Below are positions 56,412-64,000 of a stretch of DNA of 64,000 nucleotides, piece after piece. The notes beneath the pieces were generated by a model, which worked only from the letters and a program-made list of their open reading frames with translations, searched no databases and had not been told where the DNA came from. The translations under genes were made by a program, and so were the position numbers. The stretch's first letter is position 1, and the number at the start of each line of letters is the position of its first letter. The stretch covers positions 216,423 through 280,422 of the forward strand of contig NZ_JANIGL010000004.1 in the NCBI RefSeq assembly GCF_024518675.1, written 5' to 3'. The DNA is from Pseudoalteromonas shioyasakiensis (lineage in GTDB: Bacteria; Pseudomonadota; Gammaproteobacteria; Enterobacterales; Alteromonadaceae).

Positions 56412-56654
56412 TTATTCCACATCATTATTAAAGTTACTTAATGTAGATTGAGGATCATTGCCCATTAAGATAGCCACTTTTTGTTCTGCCTGTTGTAGCT
56501 TATTTGATGATGCATTTGCCAACGCAATACCGCGTTCAAATTGCTTTAATGACTGTTCAAGCGATAAATCACCTTGCTCCATATCTGTGACGATTACGGA
56601 TAATTCTTCAAGTGCTTGCTCGAAGCTCAGGTTCTCTGGTTTTTTGGTCGCCAT
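56412..56654 (-). CDS. xseB: Exodeoxyribonuclease VII small subunit
   Basis: The 80-residue protein is the typical XseB three-helix chain: LSFEQALEELSVIVTDMEQGDLSLEQSLKQFERGIALANASSNKLQQAEQKV. It joins several copies with XseA to form the single-strand exonuclease. It heads the xseB-ispA-dxs operon, a conserved gammaproteobacterial order. Confidence 0.96.
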   Translation of the reverse strand: MATKKPENLSFEQALEELSVIVTDMEQGDLSLEQSLKQFERGIALANASSNKLQQAEQKVAILMGNDPQSTLSNFNNDVE

Positions 56655-56864
56655 AGTGGATTCAACTTAGATGAAACAAATGTGAGGCCAATTTTAGGGG
56701 GAATGCTAAACTAGGTCAAAGACTGATGCATTTTTTTTATGTTTTTATGACTTAAGTGTTCTTTAATTAGCTGAATCACAGCTTAATGCTTGCGGGATAG
56801 GCATGTTTGATTAAAATGAGGTTATGGCAATATTACCGTTCCATCATTTTTTTGATGAAATGAT

Positions 56865-56891
56865 TTAAGTAATTCAATGTATTGCCGATAA
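56865..56891 (+). promoter_or_regulatory. Sigma-28 (FliA)-type promoter of pomAB
   Basis: TTAAGTAA (56865-56872), spacer 11 bp, then GCCGATAA (56884-56891). The FliA consensus is TAAAGTTT-N11-GCCGATAA, so the -10 is perfect and the -35 matches at five of eight positions. It lies 61 bp before pomA. The rest of the 298-bp gap between xseB and pomA shows no gene. Confidence 0.75.
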
Positions 56892-56952
56892 GCAGTTAAT
56901 AAGAAGAGTATATTACTGCAGTAGCAAAATAATAATTCCTCTGGAGGGGTAA

Positions 56953-57720
56953 GTGGATTTAGCAACCATTATAGGAATTCTCGGAGCAATTGGCTTAATC
57001 GTGATGTCGATGGTGCAAAGTAGTAATGGTGAAGTGTCCATGTTCTACAACACACCGTCGGTGGTCATTGTATTTGGTGGCTCTATTTTTATTGTGTTAT
57101 CAAACTACACTATGGGGCAATTTCTCGGTATTGGTAAAGTGTGCGCTAAAGCGTTCATGTTTAAAATAGAATCCCCGGAAGAGTTAATTGAAAAAGCGGT
57201 AGAGCTTGCGGATTCAGCTCGAAAAGGGGGGTTTTTGGCTCTTGAAGAAGCTGAAATTCCCAATGCATTTATGCGTAAAGGGGTTGATATGTTAGTCGAT
57301 GGGCATGATGCTGATGTAGTACGTGCAACATTGCAAAAGGATATTTCGCTTACAACCATCCGCCATGAATCCGGTGCCGGCTTATTTAAAGCGTTGGCCG
57401 ACATCGCCCCCGCTATGGGCATGATAGGTACACTAATCGGTTTGGTTGCTATGTTATCGAATATGGATGATCCTAAAGCGATTGGTCCTGCAATGGCGGT
57501 TGCGTTATTAACAACCCTATATGGTGCCTTTTTAGCAAATGTTATTGCTATTCCTATCCAAGTAAAGTTAGAGCTTCGTAAAGAAGAAGAAGCAATGAAC
57601 CAGCGTTTAATATTAGATGCTGTATTAGGTATTCAAGATGGTCAAAACCCAAAAGTAATTGAGGGAATTTTGAAAAACTACCTCGCTGAGTCTAAGCGCA
57701 ATGTGGATACCGAGGAGTAA
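56953..57720 (+). CDS. pomA: Flagellar motor stator protein PomA (Na+-type MotA)
   Basis: A GTG start follows GGAGGGG. The 255-residue membrane protein has four transmembrane segments: at the N-terminus ATIIGILGAIGLIVMSMV, VVIVFGGSIFIVLSNYT, then GLFKALADIAPAMGMIGTLIGLVAML and GPAMAVALLTTLYGAFLANVIAIP, the MotA/PomA signatures. The cytoplasmic loop holds the charged residues that touch FliG. With PomB it forms the stator. The Na+ preference is inferred from the close likeness to marine PomA. PomB follows after 2 bp. Confidence 0.95.
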   Translation: MDLATIIGILGAIGLIVMSMVQSSNGEVSMFYNTPSVVIVFGGSIFIVLSNYTMGQFLGIGKVCAKAFMFKIESPEELIEKAVELADSARKGGFLALEEAEIPNAFMRKGVDMLVDGHDADVVRATLQKDISLTTIRHESGAGLFKALADIAPAMGMIGTLIGLVAMLSNMDDPKAIGPAMAVALLTTLYGAFLANVIAIPIQVKLELRKEEEAMNQRLILDAVLGIQDGQNPKVIEGILKNYLAESKRNVDTEE

Positions 57721-57722
57721 GC

Positions 57723-58643
57723 ATGTCTGAGCAAGAGTGCAAATGCCCGCCTCCAGGTTTACCAGCATGGATGGGAACCTTTGCAGATTTAATGTCGCTA
57801 TTAATGTGCTTCTTTGTGCTCTTACTCGCATTTTCAGAAATGGATGTGCTTAAGTTCAAACAAATTGCAGGCTCAATGAAATTTGCTTTTGGTGTGCAGA
57901 ATAAAATAGAAGTTAAAGACATTCCAAAAGGAACCTCAGTGATCGCTATGGAGTTCACTCCCGGTAAACCTGAGCCTACCCCTATTGAGACGATACAGCA
58001 GCAAACAGTTGAAATGACACAGCAAATGCTTGAATTTCAAGCTGGAGATGAAAGTTCCGCAGGAGGCCGTCAAGAGCAGCGAGGCAATAAGCGTGGTGGT
58101 GAATCTCAAAGTACTGCGCAACAGCAAGCATTAGAGCAAGCCACAGCTTCTGCTGATCAAGAGCAAGTCAATGAACTGGTGAAAAAAATAGCTCAGCAGT
58201 TAGAGCAGCAAATCTTGGATGGCGCGATTGAACTTGAATCATTAGGCCAGCAAATCATTATTCGTATCCGTGAAAACGGCTCATTTCCATCTGGGAGTGC
58301 TTTTTTACAGCCGCGTTTTAAGCCTATCATTCAAGATATTGCGACTTTATTAAAAGATGTACCCGGTGAAATTACAGTGTCAGGACATACTGATGATTTT
58401 CAAGTATCTAACGAGTTATATAGCAATAATTGGGACTTATCATCGAAACGTGCTGTGGCAGTTGCAACAGAAATGCAAAAAGCCCAAGGTTTTGATAAAA
58501 GTAGGATGGTTGTTGTTGGCCATGCCGAAACTCGGCCATTGGTACCCAATGACTCCGATGCTGATAGGCGGCGTAACCGTCGCGTTGAAATTTCGATTAT
58601 GCAAGGTAAAGCGAAAGAGTCCGATCCAATCGAGGTTAGGTAA
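57723..58643 (+). CDS. pomB: Flagellar motor stator protein PomB (MotB family)
   Basis: The 306-residue protein has a short cytoplasmic Cys/Pro-rich start (CKCPPPGLPAWMGTFADLMSLLMCFFVLLLAF) with the essential membrane aspartate at D22 (PomB D24), one transmembrane helix, a Gln-rich linker (about 90-145), and a C-terminal OmpA-like peptidoglycan-binding domain (EITVSGHTDDFQVSN, NWDLSSKRAVAVATEM, DADRRRNRRVEISI). It anchors the stator and carries the ion path. It is in an operon with pomA. Confidence 0.95.
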   Translation: MSEQECKCPPPGLPAWMGTFADLMSLLMCFFVLLLAFSEMDVLKFKQIAGSMKFAFGVQNKIEVKDIPKGTSVIAMEFTPGKPEPTPIETIQQQTVEMTQQMLEFQAGDESSAGGRQEQRGNKRGGESQSTAQQQALEQATASADQEQVNELVKKIAQQLEQQILDGAIELESLGQQIIIRIRENGSFPSGSAFLQPRFKPIIQDIATLLKDVPGEITVSGHTDDFQVSNELYSNNWDLSSKRAVAVATEMQKAQGFDKSRMVVVGHAETRPLVPNDSDADRRRNRRVEISIMQGKAKESDPIEVR

Positions 58644-58680
58644 TGATGCTTGGCAAAGTACCTATTTTAGCATAAAGTAA

Positions 58681-58707
58681 ACACTCCTTAACAAGTGTAA
58701 TGGAGTG
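58681..58707 (+). promoter_or_regulatory. Alternative hairpins that can hide the ribosome site of the micro-ORF
   Basis: CACTCC (58682-58687) can pair with GGAGTG (58702-58707), which contains the Shine-Dalgarno of the ORF at 58712. Alternatively ACACT (58681-58685) pairs with AGTGT (58694-58698), leaving it free. The two foldings exclude each other. Confidence 0.5.
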
Positions 58708-58711
58708 ACTT

Positions 58712-58783
58712 ATGAAAAAGATTGATAAATATAGCTATATGCCGGGTAATGGTGATGGTGGTGATGACGATAAAACAGATTAA
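58712..58783 (+). CDS. Putative 23-residue acidic micropeptide
   Basis: The ATG at 58712 has GGAG 6 nt upstream. The peptide opens MKKIDKYSYMPGN and then becomes Gly/Asp-rich (GDGGDDDKTD), giving a basic head and a very acidic tail with a calcium-loop-like spacing of Asp and Gly. It ends 6 bp before the TTG of the next gene, so the two are probably translated together. There is no membrane segment or signal peptide. No family is recognised. Support comes from the ribosome site, the coupling and the biased composition; chance cannot be excluded. Confidence 0.5.
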   Translation: MKKIDKYSYMPGNGDGGDDDKTD

Positions 58784-58789
58784 GGTAAT

Positions 58790-59281
58790 TTGATTTTGCC
58801 TGATTGGTTTGTTGAAATTCGAATTTTTTTAAGTAACAGCTGGGTTTTTATTCTTAGCCCAGGTATCCTCATTTTTTACTTTCGTAAAGATTGGCCTGCA
58901 TTTCGTTTTGCGCTGATTACTGCCGCCTTCTTTTTGTATGGCACATTCATATATTCAACGCTTAGAGAGTTGGATGAACCATACATTTGGCGCTATGTTG
59001 TCTGGGCATTTAATGATTTAGCGTGGATGGCTTTAATTGCTTATTTAGGCATAAAAGATAAAGTTTACCTATGGCAATCTGTATTGGGTCAACTTGTCGT
59101 TTTGGGAGCACCTATCTTACAGTTATTTCGTTTAGTTGATCGTCACCTTTGGGATTTATCCTATAGCACCATGATGTATAAAACACTCCTACCCGTTATC
59201 AATATTACTACAGTGGTCGTGTGCTATTTACCCCTAATCTACCTATTACAGCGTAAACCTCAGGTTAATATTTCCCAGTAA
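58790..59281 (+). CDS. Small polytopic membrane protein, unknown function
   Basis: The frame begins at a TTG (58790) preceded by TAAGG, the stop of the micro-ORF. The 163-residue product has about five hydrophobic segments (IFLSNSWVFILSPGILIFYF, FALITAAFFLYGTFIYSTL, YVVWAFNDLAWMALIAYLGI, SVLGQLVVLGAPILQLF, TLLPVINITTVVVCYLPLIYLL), so it is an inner-membrane protein. No domain is recognised. It lies between pomB and topB; the SOS-like box of topB begins 20 bp after its stop. Confidence 0.8.
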   Translation: MILPDWFVEIRIFLSNSWVFILSPGILIFYFRKDWPAFRFALITAAFFLYGTFIYSTLRELDEPYIWRYVVWAFNDLAWMALIAYLGIKDKVYLWQSVLGQLVVLGAPILQLFRLVDRHLWDLSYSTMMYKTLLPVINITTVVVCYLPLIYLLQRKPQVNISQ

Positions 59282-59300
59282 ATTTTCCTGTGCTAAAATA

Positions 59301-59316
59301 CTGTTTAAATAAACAG
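59301..59316 (+). promoter_or_regulatory. LexA-like box upstream of topB
   Basis: CTGTTTAAATAAACAG fits CTGT-N8-ACAG with an AT-only centre and flanks TA...TT as in strong SOS boxes. It lies 16 bp before the topB GTG. Its role in SOS control of topB is an inference. Confidence 0.7.
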
Positions 59317-59332
59317 TTGTTATGGTGCAAGT

Positions 59333-61243
59333 GTGAAATTATACATTGCTGAAAAACCTTCCCTTGGTCGTGCTATTGCCGACGCTTTACCCAAGCCACA
59401 TAAAAAGCATGATGGATATATTGAAGTTGCTAATGGTGATTGTGTTTCTTGGTGCATTGGCCATTTGTTAGAACAAGCTGAACCTGATGACTATAACGAG
59501 CAATATAAAAAGTGGCGCTTTGATGATTTACCCATCATCCCTGAGCAATGGCAATTAAAAGCTAAAACAAAAACTCGTAAGCAACTCACCGTGTTAAAAA
59601 AGCTAATCAAACAAGCTGATCAATTGGTTCACGCAGGCGATCCAGATAGGGAAGGACAGCTGTTGGTTGATGAGGTCATCGACCAAGTCAAACTATCTCA
59701 ATCAAAAAAGCAGCAAACTCAACGTTTACTCATTAGTGATTTAAATACAAGCGCGGTAAAAAAGGCGTTAAATAATCTGCGCACTAACCGTGACTTTATT
59801 CCATTAAGTGTCTCGGCATTAGCACGTTCTCGTGCCGACTGGCTATTTGGCATGAATTTAACTCGGGCCTATACGTTGGCGGGACAAAAAGCAGGGTTTG
59901 GAAATGTACTTTCAGTGGGGCGAGTGCAAACTCCAATCCTTGGCTTAGTGGTAAATCGAGATAATGAGATTGCTAACTTTGTAGCAAAACCATTTTATGA
60001 AGTGTTGGCTCACTTAACAACATCAGAGCAACACTCGTTTACAGCTAAATGGCAACCAAGTAAAGCGTGTGAACCTTATCAAGATGAAGAAGGGCGAGTA
60101 CTACACCGCGGCCTTGCTGAAAATGTGGTATCAAGAATCTCTGGGCAAGAGGGGGAGGTGACGGCACTTGAGCAAAAGCAGAAAAAACAACAAGCCGCTT
60201 TACCGTATAATTTATCGGCGCTACAAATAGATGCGGCAAAAGCGTTTACAATGCCAGCACAAAAAGTATTAGATATTTGCCAAATTTTATATGAACGCCA
60301 CAAGCTCATTACTTATCCTCGTTCAGATAACCGTTATCTGCCAAAAGATCACCACCGGGAAGCTGCGAGCATTATAAAAGCGATTGCCAGCAATGGCGGA
60401 CAAAGTGAAGCGCATTGTAATCAGGCTGATACGGGTAAGCGTAGTAAATGTTTTAATGATGCAAAGGTAGCTGCACACCACGCCATTATCCCGACCGCTA
60501 AACAATTAACGTCGGCAAGGTTGAACTCAGACGAAGCAAAGGTTTATAGCTTAGTTTGTCGGCATTACCTCATTCAGTTCTACCCTGACTATATATTTAA
60601 TGAAACAAAGGTTGAGGTAACTATTGGTGGAGGTTTATTTAAAGCGAATGCAAAACAAGAGGTCAGCTTAGGTTTTAAAGTACTCATGGGTAAATCAGAG
60701 CTAAAAGATGAGCAAACTTTACCGCCGTTAGTTAAAGGGCAAATGCTTGACTGTAGTCATGGCGAAGTGGTTGATAAAATGACGACCCCGCCAGCTCACT
60801 TTACGGATGCAACCTTGTTAAGTGCCATGACGGGAATAAGTCGTTATGTGAAAAACCCAGATATTAAAAAGATTCTAAAAGACACTGATGGCTTAGGGAC
60901 TGAAGCAACCCGTGCAGGTATTTTAGAACTATTATTCAAGCGTCGCTTTTTACAACGTCAAGGTAAAAGCATTTTAGCTACAGAGACAGGAAAAGCACTC
61001 ATAGGTGTATTACCCGAAGGCTTAGCGAGTCCTGATTTAACAGCGAAGTGGGAAGCTTCATTAGGCGACATCGCAGAGCAACGCATGAGTTATCAGCAAT
61101 TTCTTACCCCATTGCTAAGTGACTTAGCACAATTTATAACACAAGCTGGTCAGTGCAATAGTCAAGTATTTGCCCAGTTACCAAAAACGCGGCAAAAGCG
61201 ACGTTTTAAAAGAAAGGCTAAACCAAAAGCAAAATCGAGCTAG
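59333..61243 (+). CDS. topB: DNA topoisomerase III
   Basis: The 636-residue type IA enzyme has the TOPRIM domain (KLYIAEKPSLGRAIADAL; HAGDPDREGQLLVDEVI with the metal-binding DxD), the strand-passage core (LSALARSRADWLFGMNLTRAYTL, SVGRVQTPILGLVV), the active-site Tyr in LITYPRSDNRYLP, and TDGLGTEATRAGILE. E. coli TopB is 653 residues. A basic C-terminal tail (KTRQKRRFKRKAKPKAKSS) replaces any zinc fingers. It decatenates replicating and recombining DNA. The GTG start follows a possible SOS box. Its stop shares four bases with the stop of the next gene on the other strand. Confidence 0.96.
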   Translation: MKLYIAEKPSLGRAIADALPKPHKKHDGYIEVANGDCVSWCIGHLLEQAEPDDYNEQYKKWRFDDLPIIPEQWQLKAKTKTRKQLTVLKKLIKQADQLVHAGDPDREGQLLVDEVIDQVKLSQSKKQQTQRLLISDLNTSAVKKALNNLRTNRDFIPLSVSALARSRADWLFGMNLTRAYTLAGQKAGFGNVLSVGRVQTPILGLVVNRDNEIANFVAKPFYEVLAHLTTSEQHSFTAKWQPSKACEPYQDEEGRVLHRGLAENVVSRISGQEGEVTALEQKQKKQQAALPYNLSALQIDAAKAFTMPAQKVLDICQILYERHKLITYPRSDNRYLPKDHHREAASIIKAIASNGGQSEAHCNQADTGKRSKCFNDAKVAAHHAIIPTAKQLTSARLNSDEAKVYSLVCRHYLIQFYPDYIFNETKVEVTIGGGLFKANAKQEVSLGFKVLMGKSELKDEQTLPPLVKGQMLDCSHGEVVDKMTTPPAHFTDATLLSAMTGISRYVKNPDIKKILKDTDGLGTEATRAGILELLFKRRFLQRQGKSILATETGKALIGVLPEGLASPDLTAKWEASLGDIAEQRMSYQQFLTPLLSDLAQFITQAGQCNSQVFAQLPKTRQKRRFKRKAKPKAKSS

Positions 61244-62550
61244 TTATTAAACAGCGCAACGGCTGCATTACTCATGGCTTTAATACCAGTAGGAAGAGCG
61301 ACCTTATAATCGGGTGCAAATTTGCTTGAATGCAATGATGGTAGAGTTTGCCCTGATTTTTGTGCTGCAATATATTGAGATTTTTCTACGCCACCGAGCC
61401 AAAATAACGTGATAGGAATATTTTGTTCGGTTCGGCCATATAAACCAAAGTCCTCGCCAGCCATAACTGCTTGCGTTTCTAGCACATTATCTTTGCCAAT
61501 AGCTGAGCTAATCGCATTACGTACAATATTTGTTTGTTCAGGGTTATTATAAGTTGATGGAATTGACTCATCTTCATGTACATATACTTCAGGCATGAGC
61601 GACTTATCTAGTCCAGCGCTTAGCGCAATACCTTGTGAGATTCGTTTAATAGCGGCAATTTGTTGTAAACGCACTTCTGGGTTATAGCTGCGTAATGTGA
61701 GTTGTAGTTTTACTTCGTCAGAGATCACATTGTGCTTAGAACCCCCATGAATAGAGCCAACGGTTATAACAGAAGGTTCTAGCGGAGAAAGTTCGCGGCT
61801 AGTAACAGTTTGTAGTGCTAATACAATACGTGATGCTATAACGACAGGATCAATAGTGGTGTGTGGGTAAGCGCCGTGACCGCCTTTCCCTTTTACTGTT
61901 ATATCAACAGAGTCAACACTGGCCATAGTGTATTCGTTTTTCATACTTACTTTACCAGCCGGAACACTAGCGCTTACATGTAAGGCAATCACGTGATCAG
62001 GTGTAGGGAACTTAGAGAATAAGCCTTCTTTTAGCATCGCTTTTGCACCACCACCGACTTCTTCAGCTGGTTGCGCGACCATCATTAATGTTCCCTGCCA
62101 GGAATCTTTATGCTGAACGAGCTGTTGTGCCGTGCCAATAAACGAGCTCATATGAATATCATGGCCGCAGCCATGCATAACACCAACTGTTGCCCCTTCA
62201 TCATTGGTAATCGTGACGTTAGATGCATAGGATTTTCCTGTTTGCTCAATTATTGGCAAACCATCAGTGTCAGTGCGGATCATCACTGTGGGGCCATCCC
62301 CATTTTCATAAATACCTACGACGCCAAACCCACCAATATTAGAAGTAACATCAAATCCAATTTGCTTTAATTGCCGCGCAATTTTTTGACCTGTTTGTTG
62401 CTCGTGGTATGAAAGTTCCGGAGATTGATGCAAATCTAAATAAAACTTTTCGATAGCAGGCATGGTTTTATCAAGGTTGAGATCTAACGTTTTAGCACAG
62501 GCTATTGGACTAATAAAAAGCAAGGCTGCATATATTTTGTGAAATTTCAT
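61240..62550 (-). CDS. M20 family amidohydrolase/peptidase, secreted
   Basis: The 436-residue protein has a signal peptide (KIYAALLFISPIACAKT) and the M20D pattern: FYLDLHQSPELSYHEQQTGQKIA, MIRTDTDGLPIIEQTG, GVMHGCGHDIHMSSFIG with metal-binding residues, AQPAEEVGGGAKAML, and VMAGEDFGLY near the end. The family removes acyl or amino-acid groups from small amides (for example hippurate or IAA-amino acids); with the signal peptide it should act in the periplasm. It is convergent with topB, overlapping by the CTAG shared by both stops. Confidence 0.93.
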   Translation of the reverse strand: MKFHKIYAALLFISPIACAKTLDLNLDKTMPAIEKFYLDLHQSPELSYHEQQTGQKIARQLKQIGFDVTSNIGGFGVVGIYENGDGPTVMIRTDTDGLPIIEQTGKSYASNVTITNDEGATVGVMHGCGHDIHMSSFIGTAQQLVQHKDSWQGTLMMVAQPAEEVGGGAKAMLKEGLFSKFPTPDHVIALHVSASVPAGKVSMKNEYTMASVDSVDITVKGKGGHGAYPHTTIDPVVIASRIVLALQTVTSRELSPLEPSVITVGSIHGGSKHNVISDEVKLQLTLRSYNPEVRLQQIAAIKRISQGIALSAGLDKSLMPEVYVHEDESIPSTYNNPEQTNIVRNAISSAIGKDNVLETQAVMAGEDFGLYGRTEQNIPITLFWLGGVEKSQYIAAQKSGQTLPSLHSSKFAPDYKVALPTGIKAMSNAAVALFNN

Positions 62551-62635
62551 AAAAGACCTTTTGGCTGGTGGCTTGTAATTATTGTTATCGACACCATATA
62601 AAACCCTAAATAGTCTGATATGGCAATCAATCGTA

Positions 62636-63493
62636 ATGAATAATATGGTAAATGTTAACCCACAAAATCTTCAGCAAGTATTAGGTGAAACTTCACAGCA
62701 AAAACTTGTCCTACTTAGCTTCTATTCGGCACAAAGCCCTGAGTGTCAATCACAAGCCGCTATTTTAGAGAAAATTGCCAGCGAATATGGTGAACACTTA
62801 CTTGTTGCAACTCTTGATTGTGATGTAGAGCAGCAACTAGCTGCTCAATTGGCACAGCAAATTGGTTTGCAAACACTACCAACACTTGTGTTTTTAAAAG
62901 ACTCAGCCCCTGTAGATATGTTGCCCGGAGCACAAACTGAGCAGCAAATACGTGATATATTAGCTAAGCATTTACCTGCACAGCATGAACTACTATTAGA
63001 GCAAGCCAAACAAGCCCTTGTTGCACAAGATTTAAATAGTGCATTTAATTACGCAAAGCAAGCCTACGAACTTGATACAAGCAATTCCCGTATTAAGTTA
63101 GTTTTGGCGGACATATGCATTCAAATACATAAACTAGATGATGCGCAAGCTTTGTTAGATACCGTAGAAGAAAGTGAGCGAGATGCTTATTACACTAATA
63201 TTCGAGCTAAGTGCGAGCAAGCTTTAGAAGCCACAGATTCACCAGAAATAAAAGCACTGCAGTTAAAAGCTGAGCAACATCCTAATGATTTAGATATTAA
63301 AGTGGAATTAGCGACTGCACTCAATAGCGCAGGTCGTAAAGAAGATGCGCTAGAAACTTTGTTTAGTATTTTAAAGAAAGATTTAAATTTTGCTGATGTA
63401 AAGCCGACGTTTCTTGAAGTTATTGCATCTTTACCGGATGGAGATAGTTTAGCTGCTAAATATAGAAGAAAGCTCTACAGCATCCTGTATTAA
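62636..63493 (+). CDS. cnoX: Thioredoxin-like chaperone CnoX (YbbN family)
   Basis: The ATG at 62636 gives MNNMVNVNPQNLQQVL, lining up with E. coli CnoX (VNINESNLQQVLEQS). The 285-residue protein joins an N-terminal thioredoxin fold (with SPECQSQAAILEKIASEYG in place of a CxxC motif, a single Cys) to C-terminal TPR-like repeats, ending in LAAKYRRKLYSILY, nearly the same as E. coli. CnoX protects client proteins under oxidative stress and delivers them to GroEL/DnaK in E. coli. It has a terminator and then the rRNA operon downstream. Confidence 0.95.
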   Translation: MNNMVNVNPQNLQQVLGETSQQKLVLLSFYSAQSPECQSQAAILEKIASEYGEHLLVATLDCDVEQQLAAQLAQQIGLQTLPTLVFLKDSAPVDMLPGAQTEQQIRDILAKHLPAQHELLLEQAKQALVAQDLNSAFNYAKQAYELDTSNSRIKLVLADICIQIHKLDDAQALLDTVEESERDAYYTNIRAKCEQALEATDSPEIKALQLKAEQHPNDLDIKVELATALNSAGRKEDALETLFSILKKDLNFADVKPTFLEVIASLPDGDSLAAKYRRKLYSILY

Positions 63494-63510
63494 TTAATTT
63501 TATAGATTCG

Positions 63511-63537
63511 AGCGCTGTTAATTTACAGCGCTTTTTT
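63511..63537 (+). terminator. Terminator of cnoX
   Basis: Stem AGCGCTGT (63511-63518) / ACAGCGCT (63525-63532), loop 6 nt, then a run of T. Confidence 0.9.
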
Positions 63538-63692
63538 ATATCTAAAACTTGATAAATACATAAATTAGACACTATTTAAATTCCTCTCGAGAAATACTGA
63601 TGATAATTCAATCAGTAAATAGCCTCTTTTAGATGTTTTAGTTTGTTTTTTAAGCGGGTGGACTCTTTTTTAAAGTTTCTGATTAAAAACGC

Positions 63693-63720
63693 TTGCGTAA
63701 AAAGCGTATCTCCCTATAAT
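63693..63720 (+). promoter_or_regulatory. Upstream rRNA operon promoter (P1-like)
   Basis: TATAAT at 63715-63720 with TTGCGT at 63693-63698 (16-bp spacing) and a GC-rich discriminator GCGCATCC. An AT-rich upstream stretch (63666-63690) could act as an UP element. The discriminator type fits growth-rate control. Confidence 0.7.
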
Positions 63721-63817
63721 GCGCATCCACTGACCCAGCAGGCAGCAATGAAAAGCGCTGAACAAAGGGTGAGAGAGTCGAGTAAAACTTAATATTAAAA
63801 CTTCTTAAAATTAAGTG

Positions 63818-63845
63818 TTGACAAAAAAATAGGAAAGCGTAAAAT
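63818..63845 (+). promoter_or_regulatory. Downstream rRNA operon promoter (P2-like)
   Basis: TTGACA at 63818-63823 and TAAAAT at 63840-63845 (16-bp spacing), followed by the GC-rich discriminator GCGCAGCCC. It is 43 bp upstream of boxA. Confidence 0.85.
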
Positions 63846-64000
63846 GCGCAGCCCTAGCGAGATAAAGCAATGCGCTTTAATCGCAACGTTCTTTAACAAT
63901 ATAAAGCAATCATCTGTGTGGGCACTCGTACAGATTGAGTTCTAACAGCCAAGCTACTTCGTTCTTTATTGAGCAAGTAACGAGGCAAAAAATTTAGAGT
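63846..64000 (+). other. rRNA operon leader with boxA (16S gene just beyond the window)
   Basis: A leader stem GCGA-TAAAGC / GCTTTA-TCGC (63857-63884) is followed by the boxA element GTTCTTTAACAAT (63888-63900). Then comes CATCTGTGTGGGCACTCG (63911-63928), the conserved sequence of gammaproteobacterial rrn leaders that lies roughly 150 nt before the mature 16S 5' end. The 16S gene itself is not in the window. Confidence 0.9.

Noticed and set aside
1..64000. Mobile elements, CRISPR arrays, tRNA genes or prophage remnants
   Set aside because: I saw no transposase or integrase genes, no regularly spaced direct repeats, and no cloverleaf-like sequences; the inverted repeats found are single hairpins.

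Overview
The window looks like a chromosomal segment of a marine gammaproteobacterium of the Alteromonadales, most likely Pseudoalteromonas or a close relative. The grounds are an AT-rich base composition, the PomA/PomB-type motor next to xseB-ispA-dxs, a thrLABC operon with an attenuator, an nrdR-rib-nusB-thiL-pgpA cluster, and a polysaccharide-utilisation locus of TonB receptor, SapC, cupin and flavin halogenase type. I saw no insertion sequence, prophage, CRISPR array or tRNA. The species call is an inference from gene content and protein resemblance only.

Positions 1-15170 form a beta-glucan (laminarin-type) utilisation locus. A LacI-family regulator (cut by the left edge), a GPH-type sugar symporter and a cytoplasmic GH1 beta-glucosidase run leftward. 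A FucP-like permease, a GH3 exo-glucanase lipoprotein and a GH16 endo-glucanase lipoprotein run rightward from the same intergenic region. A leftward TonB-dependent receptor is followed by a flavin halogenase-like protein, a SapC-like protein and a cupin/JmjC-like protein. The 14-bp palindrome TGTAAGCGCTTACA occurs twice in the GH1/permease intergenic region and twice upstream of the receptor gene, which marks a compact LacI-type regulon. The layout implies outer-surface cleavage by GH16, import by the receptor, trimming by GH3, and final uptake and hydrolysis by the permeases and GH1.

Positions 15480-35341 hold mixed housekeeping and sensory genes: an FAH-family hydrolase, a periplasmic solute-binding-like protein, a Tas-like aldo-keto reductase, a thioesterase, dinB under a LexA box, a CstA-family transporter, an M17 aminopeptidase, a Cache chemoreceptor, a DPP-IV-type peptidase, a HIT protein, a family-3 binding protein, an M49-like lipoprotein peptidase, an HDOD protein, rdgC, and a histidine kinase divergent from a single-domain response regulator.

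Positions 35386-47988 hold biosynthesis genes: the thr operon with leader peptide and attenuator, glyA, and the run nrdR-ribD-ribE-ribB(X)-ribH-nusB-thiL-pgpA. The GTP cyclohydrolase II half of the RibBA-like protein lacks its zinc cysteines. Positions 48019-53324 hold a two-component-propeller/GGDEF sensor and a lipoprotein with a collagen-like stretch and two homologous halves.

Positions 53551-64000 hold xseB-ispA-dxs (leftward), pomAB behind a sigma-28-like promoter, a 23-residue micro-ORF coupled to a small membrane protein gene, topB behind a second LexA-like box, an M20 amidohydrolase, cnoX, and at the right edge tandem promoters and the boxA leader of an rRNA operon whose 16S gene lies just outside.

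The points most worth a second look are the micro-ORF/membrane-protein pair, two genes with terminator-shaped hairpins directly before the start codon (aminopeptidase and thiL), the halogenase without the usual lysine, the RibB-X hybrid, and the LexA-like box at topB.
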